Origin: JASHVB01 sp036489395
GTDB taxonomy: Bacteria; Pseudomonadota; Alphaproteobacteria; Acetobacterales; Acetobacteraceae
Direction: 5' to 3'
Length of the DNA: 21,335 bases
Assembly (NCBI GenBank): GCA_036489395.1
Contig: DASXFW010000307.1
Span: 1 to 21,335, forward strand
The notes under the pieces are model-generated. The model was not told where the DNA came from. It saw only the letters and a program-made list of their open reading frames with translations, and made no database searches. This document shows, piece after piece, positions 6,489-12,911 of the stretch (positions are counted from its first letter, which is position 1; each line of letters begins with the position of its first letter). The position numbers and the translations under genes are program-made.

Positions 6489-7540
6489 GGATAGGTCTTC
6501 AGCGCGTTGTCCACCAGGATTTTGCGCAGCAGGTGATCGGGCACGCCGTCGGGCACCGCGTCGGTGCCCTCGTAGTGCCAGTGCGGGTAGTCGCTGCTGA
6601 ACATCAGCATCTCGTCGGAACCGATTTCCTCGATGATGCGCTGCAACTGGTCGGCGCGTGGCGGGGCGTCGAACGGTTGGATGGTCAGGCGCACATGCTC
6701 GCGCGCGTAGTCGGCGGGGGATTTCTCCAGCCAGGGGACCTCCGCGCGGATGCCGCGCCAGGTCTTGTTGGCGCGCCACATCCAGCCGGGCAGCCAGGTG
6801 ACGCCGGATTCCATCAGCACAACTTTCAGGCGCGGGAACTCGACGAACACGCCTTCGCTGATGAGGGAATTCAGCACGCCGGCGAATCCCGTTGACCAGG
6901 ACACGTAGTCTTCCAGGTAATACGACGGCCAGCCGAGATTGGTCGGCGGATGGCGGTAGCTGCTGCCGGCGTGGATGCCGATCGGCAGGTCGAGTTGCTC
7001 GGCCACGCGATACAGCGGCCAGTGCATGCGGCGGCCGAGCGGCAGCTCCTGCAGCTCCCACACCAGGACTTGCACGAAGCGCGGATCAGCGGCGACGCGT
7101 TCGACTTCGCGCGCGGCGAGTTCGGGGCTGTGCATCGGCACGACGATGGAGGCGCGCAGGCGGTCGTCCTTGTCCAGCCACTCGCGCGCGATCCAGTCGT
7201 TGATGGCGCGGCAGAAGGCGGCGGAGAGGTCCTCGCTGAAGATCGCCGGCGCGCCGTGCAGGACGTTGCAGATCGCGTAGCGTGTGGCGAAGGCGTCGAG
7301 GGCTTGCGTTTTCAGCGTGGCGAAGTCGGTGCCGGGGTTGCCTTTCGCGGGCTTCCAGTCGGGGCGGGCGTTGATCGGCGCGTTCGGGGGGAAGGCGCTG
7401 GCGTTGTAGTTGACGCGGTCGAGGCCGCGCATTTGCACGTGGGCGCGCCAGTACTCGTCGAGATACGGCGTCAGCACCTGCATGCTCGGCAGGGCGGGGT
7501 GGATGTCGCAGTCGATCGCGCCGGGCGCGGGGGTGGTCAC
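6467..7540 (-). CDS. Amidohydrolase family (ACMSD-like) paralogue
   Basis: This 357-residue protein is a second Amidohydro_2 member, with DCDIHP at 10-15, active-site His190 (GIHAGSSYRH), SEGVFVEFP near 228-236 and SSDYPHW at 315-321 (Asp317). It is clearly homologous to the next gene but well diverged, so not a recent duplication. It starts with GTG, supported by AGGAGGAG nine bases upstream. It is the first gene of the catabolic minus-strand cluster. The C-terminal residues LKTAN lie in a 14-bp tandem repeat. A scrap of a third N-terminus of this family lies 120-170 bp upstream. Exact reaction unknown. Confidence 0.9.
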   Translation of the reverse strand: MTTPAPGAIDCDIHPALPSMQVLTPYLDEYWRAHVQMRGLDRVNYNASAFPPNAPINARPDWKPAKGNPGTDFATLKTQALDAFATRYAICNVLHGAPAIFSEDLSAAFCRAINDWIAREWLDKDDRLRASIVVPMHSPELAAREVERVAADPRFVQVLVWELQELPLGRRMHWPLYRVAEQLDLPIGIHAGSSYRHPPTNLGWPSYYLEDYVSWSTGFAGVLNSLISEGVFVEFPRLKVVLMESGVTWLPGWMWRANKTWRGIRAEVPWLEKSPADYAREHVRLTIQPFDAPPRADQLQRIIEEIGSDEMLMFSSDYPHWHYEGTDAVPDGVPDHLLRKILVDNALKTYPKLKTAN

Positions 7541-7603
7541 GGGTGGGGCTCCTCCTGGGTGGGGAGGATAGGGCGGTGGGGGTGGGGGTCAATGCGGGGA
7601 GGC

Positions 7604-7664
7604 GTCGGATGAACAAGTCGCCGTTCCACCAGACTGGACGGTGCGGGCCACGCGTGATCTCATC
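7604..7664 (-). pseudogene. Scrap of a RES-domain toxin C-terminus
   Basis: Read on the minus strand this gives DEITRGPHRPVWWNGDLF. It aligns with the C-terminal VTHGLHRPVWWDGRLF of the intact RES gene at 13702-14208: 11 of 15 residues match from Thr to the final Phe. No other RES part is present. At DNA level the two copies are only about two-thirds identical, so this is the remnant of a different RES gene and not a fresh copy. Confidence 0.7.
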
Positions 7665-7710
7665 AGGCGTCGAGGTAGGGGAGGAGCACCTGCATGGTTG
7701 GTAGGATAGA
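7663..7710 (-). pseudogene. Scrap of an amidohydrolase N-terminus
   Basis: On the minus strand this reads SILPTMQVLLPYLDA then stop. LPTMQVLLPYLD matches LPSMQVLTPYLD of the intact amidohydrolase at 6467-7540 in 10 of 12 residues. Only this short piece remains, and it runs straight into the RES scrap. It points to a lost third paralogue or a partial duplication at the island boundary. Confidence 0.65.
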
Positions 7711-7796
7711 GTACGCATTTTGGGTCGTACCCATCGCGGCTAGGAGTTTTTCTACTCGGTATGGTATTGGTCACATGATGCCGCAGGGGACTTCGG

Positions 7797-8330
7797 ATGG
7801 ATAAAGCACAAGAGTATAGCATGCTCGCGCAACTGGAGCGGTCAACGGATGCCGCACGGCATACAACCTTCACAGCGCTGCTCTCAATAAGTTTTCTATT
7901 GCCCGGTTTGGCGCTCCAGGCTGGAGCATCTGCGGCAAATCCGTTAATTTTGTCTCTCTCGATCCAACATTTAGTCTTTGTTCTCGGATTCCTATTCTAC
8001 TGCTTTGCCCTAATGCACTATCATTGGTACCATCGGTATTCGCACCGGTACCGAAAGGCGCTGAAGGATATCGAGGTCGAACTGGGCATCAACGTATACC
8101 GCCTTCGTCGGCGCCCGAGACTCGGTCCGTTTAAGTTTCACTTCGAGTGGGCCATATGGATACTTGGTTTAGTCTACGGATGCACCGCCGCCGTTTTCAT
8201 CGGAGTGAAGCCCTTTCTGTACCTGGTTGCTGGTGTCATGGGAATATACATATTTTTGTTAGCGCTTAGCTTCTTCAGTCCGGAGGAGCCACTAGAGCAG
8301 GGTGTGAGCATGGAGGGGCGTGACTCCTGA
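7797..8330 (+). CDS. Four-helix membrane protein of unknown function
   Basis: This 177-residue protein is not one I recognise. It has four predicted hydrophobic helices in two pairs (about 26-45, 57-75, 119-137 and 140-160). Between the pairs is a basic cytosolic-type loop rich in His, Tyr and Arg (about 74-110, including HYHWYHRYSHRYRK). An AGGGG precedes the ATG by about seven bases. Codon use is visibly less GC-biased than in flanking genes (many TTT, TTA, ATA), which suggests transfer. It is convergent with the HEPN-like gene, 43 bp apart. The 2+2 helix layout resembles small membrane effectors, but no function can be assigned. Confidence 0.75.
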   Translation: MDKAQEYSMLAQLERSTDAARHTTFTALLSISFLLPGLALQAGASAANPLILSLSIQHLVFVLGFLFYCFALMHYHWYHRYSHRYRKALKDIEVELGINVYRLRRRPRLGPFKFHFEWAIWILGLVYGCTAAVFIGVKPFLYLVAGVMGIYIFLLALSFFSPEEPLEQGVSMEGRDS

Positions 8331-8373
8331 TAACTGGTCCCCTGACGCCTTAACACCCATAGCGGCTGCCCGT

Positions 8374-9153
8374 TCAATTCTCGCCTGGATTCAGCAGGTT
8401 CTCTCCGACATGCTTCGCACCGCGTGGCGAGATGCGGGCGCGTCTCCGAACGGCGTCGAACTCGATAAAGCGCGACTTGTGCAGCGGCTTGAGCACCGAG
8501 TTACGAAACATGCTCGCGTTTGAGTATTCGATCCATTTGGAGAGGTCGGTTATTGGTACCCATGCCGAGCTATGATGAAGAAACATGAGGACTTGATTCT
8601 TCGCGCTCATCCCAGGCACGAGAACGCGCTTCACTTCCTCTAGCTCCCAGATCATCGGTGTCTTTCGCTCTACGAGTGCATCGACCGTCTGCTGCGCCTC
8701 TTCTGTTCCTACGCCGTGAAAGATTCGAATTAGCTCGGCTGTAACCCAGCTTGCCATAGCCTGCACGGCTTCGGCGTCCATATGGTTAGCGTCCACATCG
8801 CCGCCTACGTGTCCTACGCCTCGGTTATTGCGGATTTCGTACAGAACTGGCAATATACGTGGTATTAGAAGCCGGAGGCTACGGTCACCTACCCGCTTAG
8901 GATCGACTGGCTCGTTTTCAAGGGCCCGGCACGCAAGAGCCATATTTGTTGGCTTACTCGCTGTCGCCGGGGACGTTCCCTTTAGGGCGCCGCTGATGAT
9001 CGAATACGTGGCTTCGCAAAACTTACCACCGTTGAGCTCCGCCGGCTCCCAGCGCCGCTCCACGTAGTTGGACATGATCTCCTGATAACTGTTCAGCAGC
9101 GTGTCACGGAGCACTCGCGGTATAGCGGCGAGGACACGGGATGAATCGATCAT
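8374..9153 (-). CDS. HEPN/Abi-like protein with C-terminal winged-helix-like region
   Basis: The 259-residue protein has two parts. The N-terminal helical part (about 1-150) ends in EIRNNRGVGHVGGD, where R108...H115 fits the Rx4-6H signature of HEPN RNase-type domains and resembles the C-terminal domain of some abortive-infection proteins. The C-terminal part (about 185-250) has a helix-helix-strand pattern (QVLMFLHH...PITDLSKWI...LKPLHKSRFIEFD...RARISPRG) like a winged-helix reader. The ATG overlaps the stop of the upstream partner (ATGA), so the two are coupled. Codon use is less GC-rich than the chromosome average here. An abortive-infection or RNA-cleaving role is inference. Confidence 0.75.
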   Translation of the reverse strand: MIDSSRVLAAIPRVLRDTLLNSYQEIMSNYVERRWEPAELNGGKFCEATYSIISGALKGTSPATASKPTNMALACRALENEPVDPKRVGDRSLRLLIPRILPVLYEIRNNRGVGHVGGDVDANHMDAEAVQAMASWVTAELIRIFHGVGTEEAQQTVDALVERKTPMIWELEEVKRVLVPGMSAKNQVLMFLHHSSAWVPITDLSKWIEYSNASMFRNSVLKPLHKSRFIEFDAVRRRARISPRGAKHVGENLLNPGEN

Positions 9154-9715
9154 TTGGCAGCGCCAGCGAGTTCCTTCACAAGCTCCGCAGCGCGCTTTTC
9201 GCCAACTTTCGTCAGTGAATACCCCTTTGTTTTGTCTCCACTGAAATCGGCCCCCTTCGCCTTCAGGTATTTCGCATGGTTTGGTCCATCATAACACCCG
9301 AGAATCTCGCACAGGGATCGAGCCGAGGAATCTTGGAAGCCTCTGTCACCGGTCATCAGGAAGTGCCCAAGCCCTGTCAGAATGTAAGCATTTCGTGTTT
9401 GCTCGTTCTTAGACCGGCCGGGGACGCCATGAATGTCGAAAGTTCCATCCCCTTGAAGTGAAAGACGTGATCCATCTCGTTGGGTGAGATCCCATACTGA
9501 CGCATCCATTTGCCAATTGGGGCGGAATAGCCTTCATCGCCAGCCTCCTCATTCGGGCCATCCGTATCCCTCTTATGAACTGCCGGCTTCCCTTCGGCTG
9601 CCTCGCCAAGAAATACCATTGCAGCGTCAACCATACGGCGGCGGTCCTCCGAACTGAGAGGCTTAAGGGCCTTTATGACCGTCGTCAAAGCGTCCATATT
9701 GTCGGGGCTTGCCAT
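9150..9715 (-). pseudogene. Conserved partner gene broken by a one-base frameshift
   Basis: Two overlapping minus frames read as one protein. The first, from the ATG at 9715 (GAGG seven bases upstream), runs MASPDNMDALTTVIKALKPL... to MDHVFHFKG. The second continues DGTFDIHGVPGRSK...KELAGAAK to 9150. Adding one base to the CCCC run at 9449-9452 (GGGG on the coding strand) joins them without loss and gives about 188 residues. The C-terminal part (NAYILTGLGHFL...CEILGCYDGPNHAKYLKAKG...GYSLTKVGEKRAAELV) looks like a winged-helix region. I recall similar unnamed proteins with this tail but no function. The stop overlaps the HEPN-like gene's ATG. The break may be a real inactivation, programmed slippage or an assembly error. 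An upstream TTG at 9838 is a less likely start. Confidence 0.7.
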
Positions 9716-9830
9716 TGTTTGCCTCAGCTTTAGAAGACGAGATACGTATTTGAGCGCCCGTAATCGCCCCATATCAGCGTACGAATCCGTTACTCGCCTA
9801 TATGCCACATGAGACGCCAGATGCCTAGAC

Positions 9831-10288
9831 CTAAGCAATGACCTTCAACGGGCGCGCAGCTGGCGCCTCACGCTTGGCCACCGCGACGACGACGCAGCGG
9901 TGCTCGGCCGGATCGGTGACGCCGTGCGGGTCGCCATAAATCACGCCGGCCAGCAATCCGCGCGGCTCGCCTGCATCGCAACCCAGCACACCGATCCAGC
10001 GTTCGGCCGCGCGCGCGTTGGGGGCGGCGAGGAAGTTCGCGAACTCCTGCCGCGTCCAGGGCGTGCTGTCGTAGTCGGCGGAGTGCAGCACGAGCAGGTG
10101 CCGCGCCGTGGTCAGCGCGTCGTGGATGAACAGCGGGAAGCTGTGCCGAGCGCCGCGTCGTAGTCCTGCACCAGGACGCGGTAGCCCTCGGACCGCAGGA
10201 TGTCGGCGACCTCCTGCGCCACCGCGGCGATCGTGCCGCGGCGGCTGATGAAGAAGTCGTGCTCGAACGTTGCGGCCGTCGTGTTCAT
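9831..10288 (-). pseudogene. TIR-domain protein broken by a one-base frameshift
   Basis: The N-terminal frame from the ATG at 10288 reads MNTTAATFEHDFFISRRGTI...VLVQDYDAALG. After a lost base it continues in another frame as HSFPLFIHDAL...HSADYDSTPWTRQEFANFLAAP... to the stop at 9831. Restoring one G in the GTGCCGAG at 10143-10150 (plus strand) gives a continuous TIR domain of about 152 residues. The DFFIS strand, the VQDYD loop and WTRQEF with Glu82 in the usual catalytic position are all present. TIR domains of this kind often consume NAD+ in defence. Similar TIR domains are, as I recall, often fused to a nucleotide-binding or TPR region; here the protein stops right after TIR, so it may also be truncated. 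Confidence 0.75.
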
Positions 10289-10357
10289 CGGGACGCGCCT
10301 GGCAACACGGTTGCAGCGTCGCACCGGCAGCGGGGCACGCGCAAGCGCGCCGCACCG

Positions 10358-10609
10358 TTACGGTGCGATCTCATCGCCCGGCATCGGCGGCACGTCCGGC
10401 ACCCTCGCCAGGATCGCCTTCATGTCCTCGGCCCGGGCATCGCCCGCCCGGCGGCGGAAGAACGCCTCCGCCGATTCAACGGCGGAAACCTTCTGCGCCA
10501 CGGCAACCATGATCCACTGGTTCAGCGACACGCCATCCGCCTTGGCCAGGCGTTCCGCCTCCCGCTTCAGCGAGGCGGGCAGTTTCAGCGGATATGTTCC
10601 GGTACTCAT
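10358..10609 (-). CDS. RHH/HicB-family antitoxin
   Basis: The 83-residue protein opens with TYPLKLPASLKREAERLA and VSLNQWIMVAVAQKV, the strand-helix-helix pattern of ribbon-helix-helix antitoxins of the HicB type. An acidic/Pro tail (DVPPMPGDEIAP) probably contacts the toxin. Its ATG overlaps the stop of the upstream PIN toxin gene (ATGA), so the order is toxin first and antitoxin second. A GAGG lies about nine bases upstream. It should neutralise the PIN nuclease and repress the operon through the palindrome at 11025-11048. A 218-bp segment covering most of this gene is duplicated at 13473-13690. Confidence 0.85.
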   Translation of the reverse strand: MSTGTYPLKLPASLKREAERLAKADGVSLNQWIMVAVAQKVSAVESAEAFFRRRAGDARAEDMKAILARVPDVPPMPGDEIAP

Positions 10610-10613
10610 CGTC
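10396..10613. repeat. Duplicated antitoxin segment, copy A
   Basis: This 218-bp stretch aligns without gaps to 13473-13690 in the same orientation, with about 19 mismatches by hand count (roughly 91% identity). It covers the first 71 or so codons of the RHH antitoxin plus its start region. Confidence 0.85.
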
Positions 10614-11031
10614 TCGTCCTCATGAGTGCGACACCCGGTTGCAGCACCTCGATCCCGAACGATGTCGGGACCTTGGGAAAATCCCGGACATTGTGCGTTA
10701 TCACGGCGGTGGCACGACCATTGATCGCGGCTTCCAGCACCAACTCATCTTTAGGGTCCGGCAATTGGGGCCGCCACTGGTAGTGGATCTCAACAGGCTG
10801 GATCGCGTCCGCGAGCCCGTTCAGATATCGATCAACCGCAGCGACCGACATTTGCGTGGCTGTGAGGTGCTCCGGGCGCTTCAGCACATCTTCATATTCC
10901 AGAAACAACGCGGGCGTTGCCAACGGCCGGATGATCCGATTGGCGACGAGGACAAGCAGTGCATAGCTAGCACCCTGCCGGCTTCGCAAACCGGCCACCA
11001 GCACCGAAGTGTCGAACACCCAGCGTTGCAT
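10606..11031 (-). CDS. PIN-domain toxin of a toxin-antitoxin pair
   Basis: The 141-residue protein matches the PIN family of putative toxin components. The acidic active-site residues are in place: Asp7 (VFDTSV), Glu45 (FLEYEDVL), Asp95 (PDPKDELVLEAA) and Asp117 (NVRDFP). Such proteins are Mg2+-dependent RNases that stop growth when freed from the antitoxin. It is the first gene of the operon and overlaps the RHH antitoxin by four bases. The promoter reads TTGACA-17 bp-TACCAT and ends only five bases before the ATG, so the mRNA is probably nearly leaderless. Confidence 0.88.
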   Translation of the reverse strand: MQRWVFDTSVLVAGLRSRQGASYALLVLVANRIIRPLATPALFLEYEDVLKRPEHLTATQMSVAAVDRYLNGLADAIQPVEIHYQWRPQLPDPKDELVLEAAINGRATAVITHNVRDFPKVPTSFGIEVLQPGVALMRTRR

Positions 11032-11048
11032 CCGATATGGTATGCAAC
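11025..11048. promoter_or_regulatory. Palindromic operator over the PIN start codon
   Basis: GTTGCAT (11025-11031) and ATGCAAC (11042-11048) form a 24-bp palindrome with an ATAT centre (11035-11038). It covers both the -10 box and the start codon of the PIN gene, where an RHH antitoxin dimer pair would be expected to bind for autoregulation. Binding is inferred. Confidence 0.55.
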
Positions 11049-11065
11049 ACCCTATAGGATGTCAA
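11037..11065 (-). promoter_or_regulatory. Sigma-70-type promoter of the PIN-RHH operon
   Basis: Read on the minus strand, a perfect TTGACA (11060-11065) is followed after exactly 17 bp by TACCAT (11037-11042, four of six consensus bases). The -10 box lies five bases before the ATG, which implies transcription starting at or next to the start codon. Confidence 0.6.
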
Positions 11066-11154
11066 CCGACCGCGGCGACACTGACCGCGACGATACTGGC
11101 CAACGCGTCACATGCGATGCGGCTCGCGTCGCGTTAACCGCCGAACCGGCAGCG

Positions 11155-11565
11155 TCAGACCGCCCGGGCGGCCGCCGCGATGTCCGTCCTGGTGAAATCG
11201 TTTCCCTTGAACAGCAGTGCAAGATTGTTGGCATTGGCCAGAGCGTACGCGGCGCAGTCGGCAAAATTCAGCCGGGCCGGGTGGCGACCCTTGCCGAAGC
11301 GAAGGAACGCTTCACGTGCGCCTCGGGCAAGGTCCGCGTCGTGCGCTACGATTTCCAGGTTCAGGCGGGCCAGGAGTGCGTCGAGCGGTTCCCATGACCG
11401 TTCACCGCCAGTGCGTCCCGCGACGACCATGCCCAATTCCTGCAGGCTCACGGCCGAGATGAAACGCGCACTGGCCGCCAGGATAACGTCGATGAACAGA
11501 TCCTTTTCCGGTTCGTTGCGCAGGATGGCAACGATCGCCGACGTGTCCACGACGATCGCGGTCAA
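11155..11565 (-). CDS. VapC-family PIN toxin
   Basis: The 136-residue protein is a typical VapC ribonuclease: Asp7 in VVDTSAIVAIL, Glu43 in SLQELG, the GKGRHPARLNFADCAAYALA block (91-110, with Asp103) and Asp123 in KGNDF. Its start overlaps the stop of the HTH antitoxin by four bases (ATGA), so the order is antitoxin then toxin. VapC toxins usually cut tRNA or rRNA. The pairing with a Cro/CI-type HTH protein, and not an AbrB, RHH or Phd antitoxin, is less usual. Confidence 0.92.
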   Translation of the reverse strand: MTAIVVDTSAIVAILRNEPEKDLFIDVILAASARFISAVSLQELGMVVAGRTGGERSWEPLDALLARLNLEIVAHDADLARGAREAFLRFGKGRHPARLNFADCAAYALANANNLALLFKGNDFTRTDIAAAARAV

Positions 11566-11906
11566 ATTCCGGCCTCGTCGTAAAGTTCGTCGTCGGTCAG
11601 ATAGGGGTATTGCGCGATCAGGGCCGTGCTGCGCGCAACAATCCGGTCGATATCCTGCTTGATCGAGCGGATTTCTTCCGGCGGCGTGGCGGCGTGGCGG
11701 ACACCGCGGTCTATGAACTCGGCACCCGCGTGTTCCAGGACCTTGCGAACCTCGTCCACGGTTGCGGGCGCGACTTTGGACAGGCCGTTCTCGCCCTCCA
11801 GCCGGCGCAGGGTGACGAGGGAGATACCGGCATCATGCGCCAGCCTGGCCTGGTCGAGGCGCAGCAGGGCGCGCGCGGCGCGGATTTGCTCTGGGGTGAT
11901 CAGCAT
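11562..11906 (-). CDS. Xre-type HTH protein, probable antitoxin of VapC
   Basis: The 114-residue protein has an N-terminal Cro/CI helix-turn-helix (TPEQIRAARALLRLDQARLAHDAGISLVTLRRLE, about 4-37), then a helical tail (about 75-114) ending EYDE-like in LTDDELYDEAGI, which is acidic enough to bind the toxin. It overlaps the VapC gene by four bases. It is divergent from ccdA across a 174-bp gap that must hold both promoters. Antitoxin function rests on the overlap and size; it could instead be only a repressor. Confidence 0.8.
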   Translation of the reverse strand: MLITPEQIRAARALLRLDQARLAHDAGISLVTLRRLEGENGLSKVAPATVDEVRKVLEHAGAEFIDRGVRHAATPPEEIRSIKQDIDRIVARSTALIAQYPYLTDDELYDEAGI

Positions 11907-12080
11907 GAGCGGTTGATATCAGTCCCGGGTCCTCTGCAGCAAGCGCGTGGTAGGGTTGCCCAGACCGTGCGTCCGGGATGGGCGTTTGTACATCACCGCA
12001 GCGTCTGGTTGTGGCCCTTGCGCCTACTACAACCATCGCCAATTGTGGTATCGAGACAGCGCGTCATTGTGGAGGCACGC

Positions 12081-12335
12081 ATGAACGAAGTTGGGCGAAC
12101 GCCGCCAGACCAACAGCCGGAAGCGCAGCTTTCCGTGCCCTCATCGCTGCTCACCGAGGCGCAGGAGCTCGGGGTGAACGTTGCCCTGGCAGCAGCCGAG
12201 GGCATCCGTCGTGCCGTCACGACCGCCCGGGCCGCACGATACGCGGAAGAGAACCGCGAGGCCGTGGATGCCTGGAACGGCTACGTCGCGACCAACGGCT
12301 TGCCGTTCAACGACATCATGGAGCACCCGATCTGA
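12081..12335 (+). CDS. ccdA: CcdA-family antitoxin
   Basis: The 84-residue protein has the CcdA C-terminal signature, with a helix rich in Ala/Arg followed by YAEENREAVDAWNGYVATNGLPFNDI (about 54-79), the part that wraps CcdB. The N-terminal part (AQLSVPSSLLTEAQELGV) fits the RHH DNA-binding domain. The start is set by a strong GGAGG five bases before the ATG; the frame is open further upstream but without support. The stop is immediately followed by the ccdB ATG with no gap. It should block CcdB and repress the operon. Confidence 0.88.
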   Translation: MNEVGRTPPDQQPEAQLSVPSSLLTEAQELGVNVALAAAEGIRRAVTTARAARYAEENREAVDAWNGYVATNGLPFNDIMEHPI

Positions 12336-12641
12336 ATGGCACGCCTCGACGTCTGGCGTGCGAGTGCGAGCAGAACCCGAGGTTATCTGCTGGAGGTCCA
12401 AAGCGACCTGCACCAGACGTTGGATACTCGTGTGGTCGTACCGTTGCTGCCAAGGGCCACCATCGGCAAACTCAATCCATTGCTGAATCCGAGCTTCGAA
12501 ATCGAGAGACAAACGTGCTTTCTGGCGGCTCAGGCCATCGGCACGGTCCGCGCCTCGCGGTTGAGCAATCAGGTGTGCAGCCTCCTGAACGATGAGGCCG
12601 TCGTCATCAAGGCGATAGATCATTTACTGCTGGGCACCTGA
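12336..12641 (+). CDS. ccdB: CcdB-family gyrase-poison toxin
   Basis: At 101 residues this has the same length as F-plasmid CcdB and keeps the family pattern: an N-terminal strand, LLEVQSDL, VVVPLLPRA near 33-41, and a C-terminal helix. CcdB binds DNA gyrase through its last residues (Trp-Gly-Ile in F CcdB). Here the end is LLLGT, without the Trp, so gyrase poisoning is uncertain, although chromosomal homologues vary at this end. It follows ccdA directly. Confidence 0.85.
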   Translation: MARLDVWRASASRTRGYLLEVQSDLHQTLDTRVVVPLLPRATIGKLNPLLNPSFEIERQTCFLAAQAIGTVRASRLSNQVCSLLNDEAVVIKAIDHLLLGT

Positions 12642-12725
12642 GCCGCGGAACGCGGAGCAAACCCACCGACCGGCTGCACGTCAGCCGGGACCGTGCCACG
12701 ATGCGATGCGCCAGGAACCCACCCC

Positions 12726-12911
12726 ATGCCCAGGCCCGAACCCAATCCGATCTTCGACACCCCGCCCGACGAAGCCGCCGCGGCCGCGGTCGACGCCGCC
12801 GCGGACGCGGAAATCGACGACGGCAAGGGCATCCCGCACGAACGCGTGCGAGCCTGGCTCGAGTCCTGGGGCAAGCCGAACGAGCTTCCCTGCCCGCTTC
12901 CGCCTGAGTAG
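12726..12911 (+). CDS. Small antitoxin of a RelE/ParE pair
   Basis: This 61-residue acidic protein has an Ala/Asp-rich helix (DEAAAAAVDAAADAEIDDGK) followed by PHERVRAWLESWGKPNELPCP, a tail typical of short antitoxins encoded before RelE/ParE toxins. The ATG at 12726 has AGGA nine bases upstream and is preferred over an in-frame ATG at 12693. The stop shares one base with the GTG start of the toxin. A complete DNA-binding domain is not obvious, so it may only neutralise. Confidence 0.78.
   Translation: MPRPEPNPIFDTPPDEAAAAAVDAAADAEIDDGKGIPHERVRAWLESWGKPNELPCPLPPE

Noticed and set aside
7721..7733. TGGGTCGTACCCA palindrome upstream of the membrane protein
   Set aside because: It is short and single-copy, with no nearby regulator gene to bind it; it falls within chance expectation.
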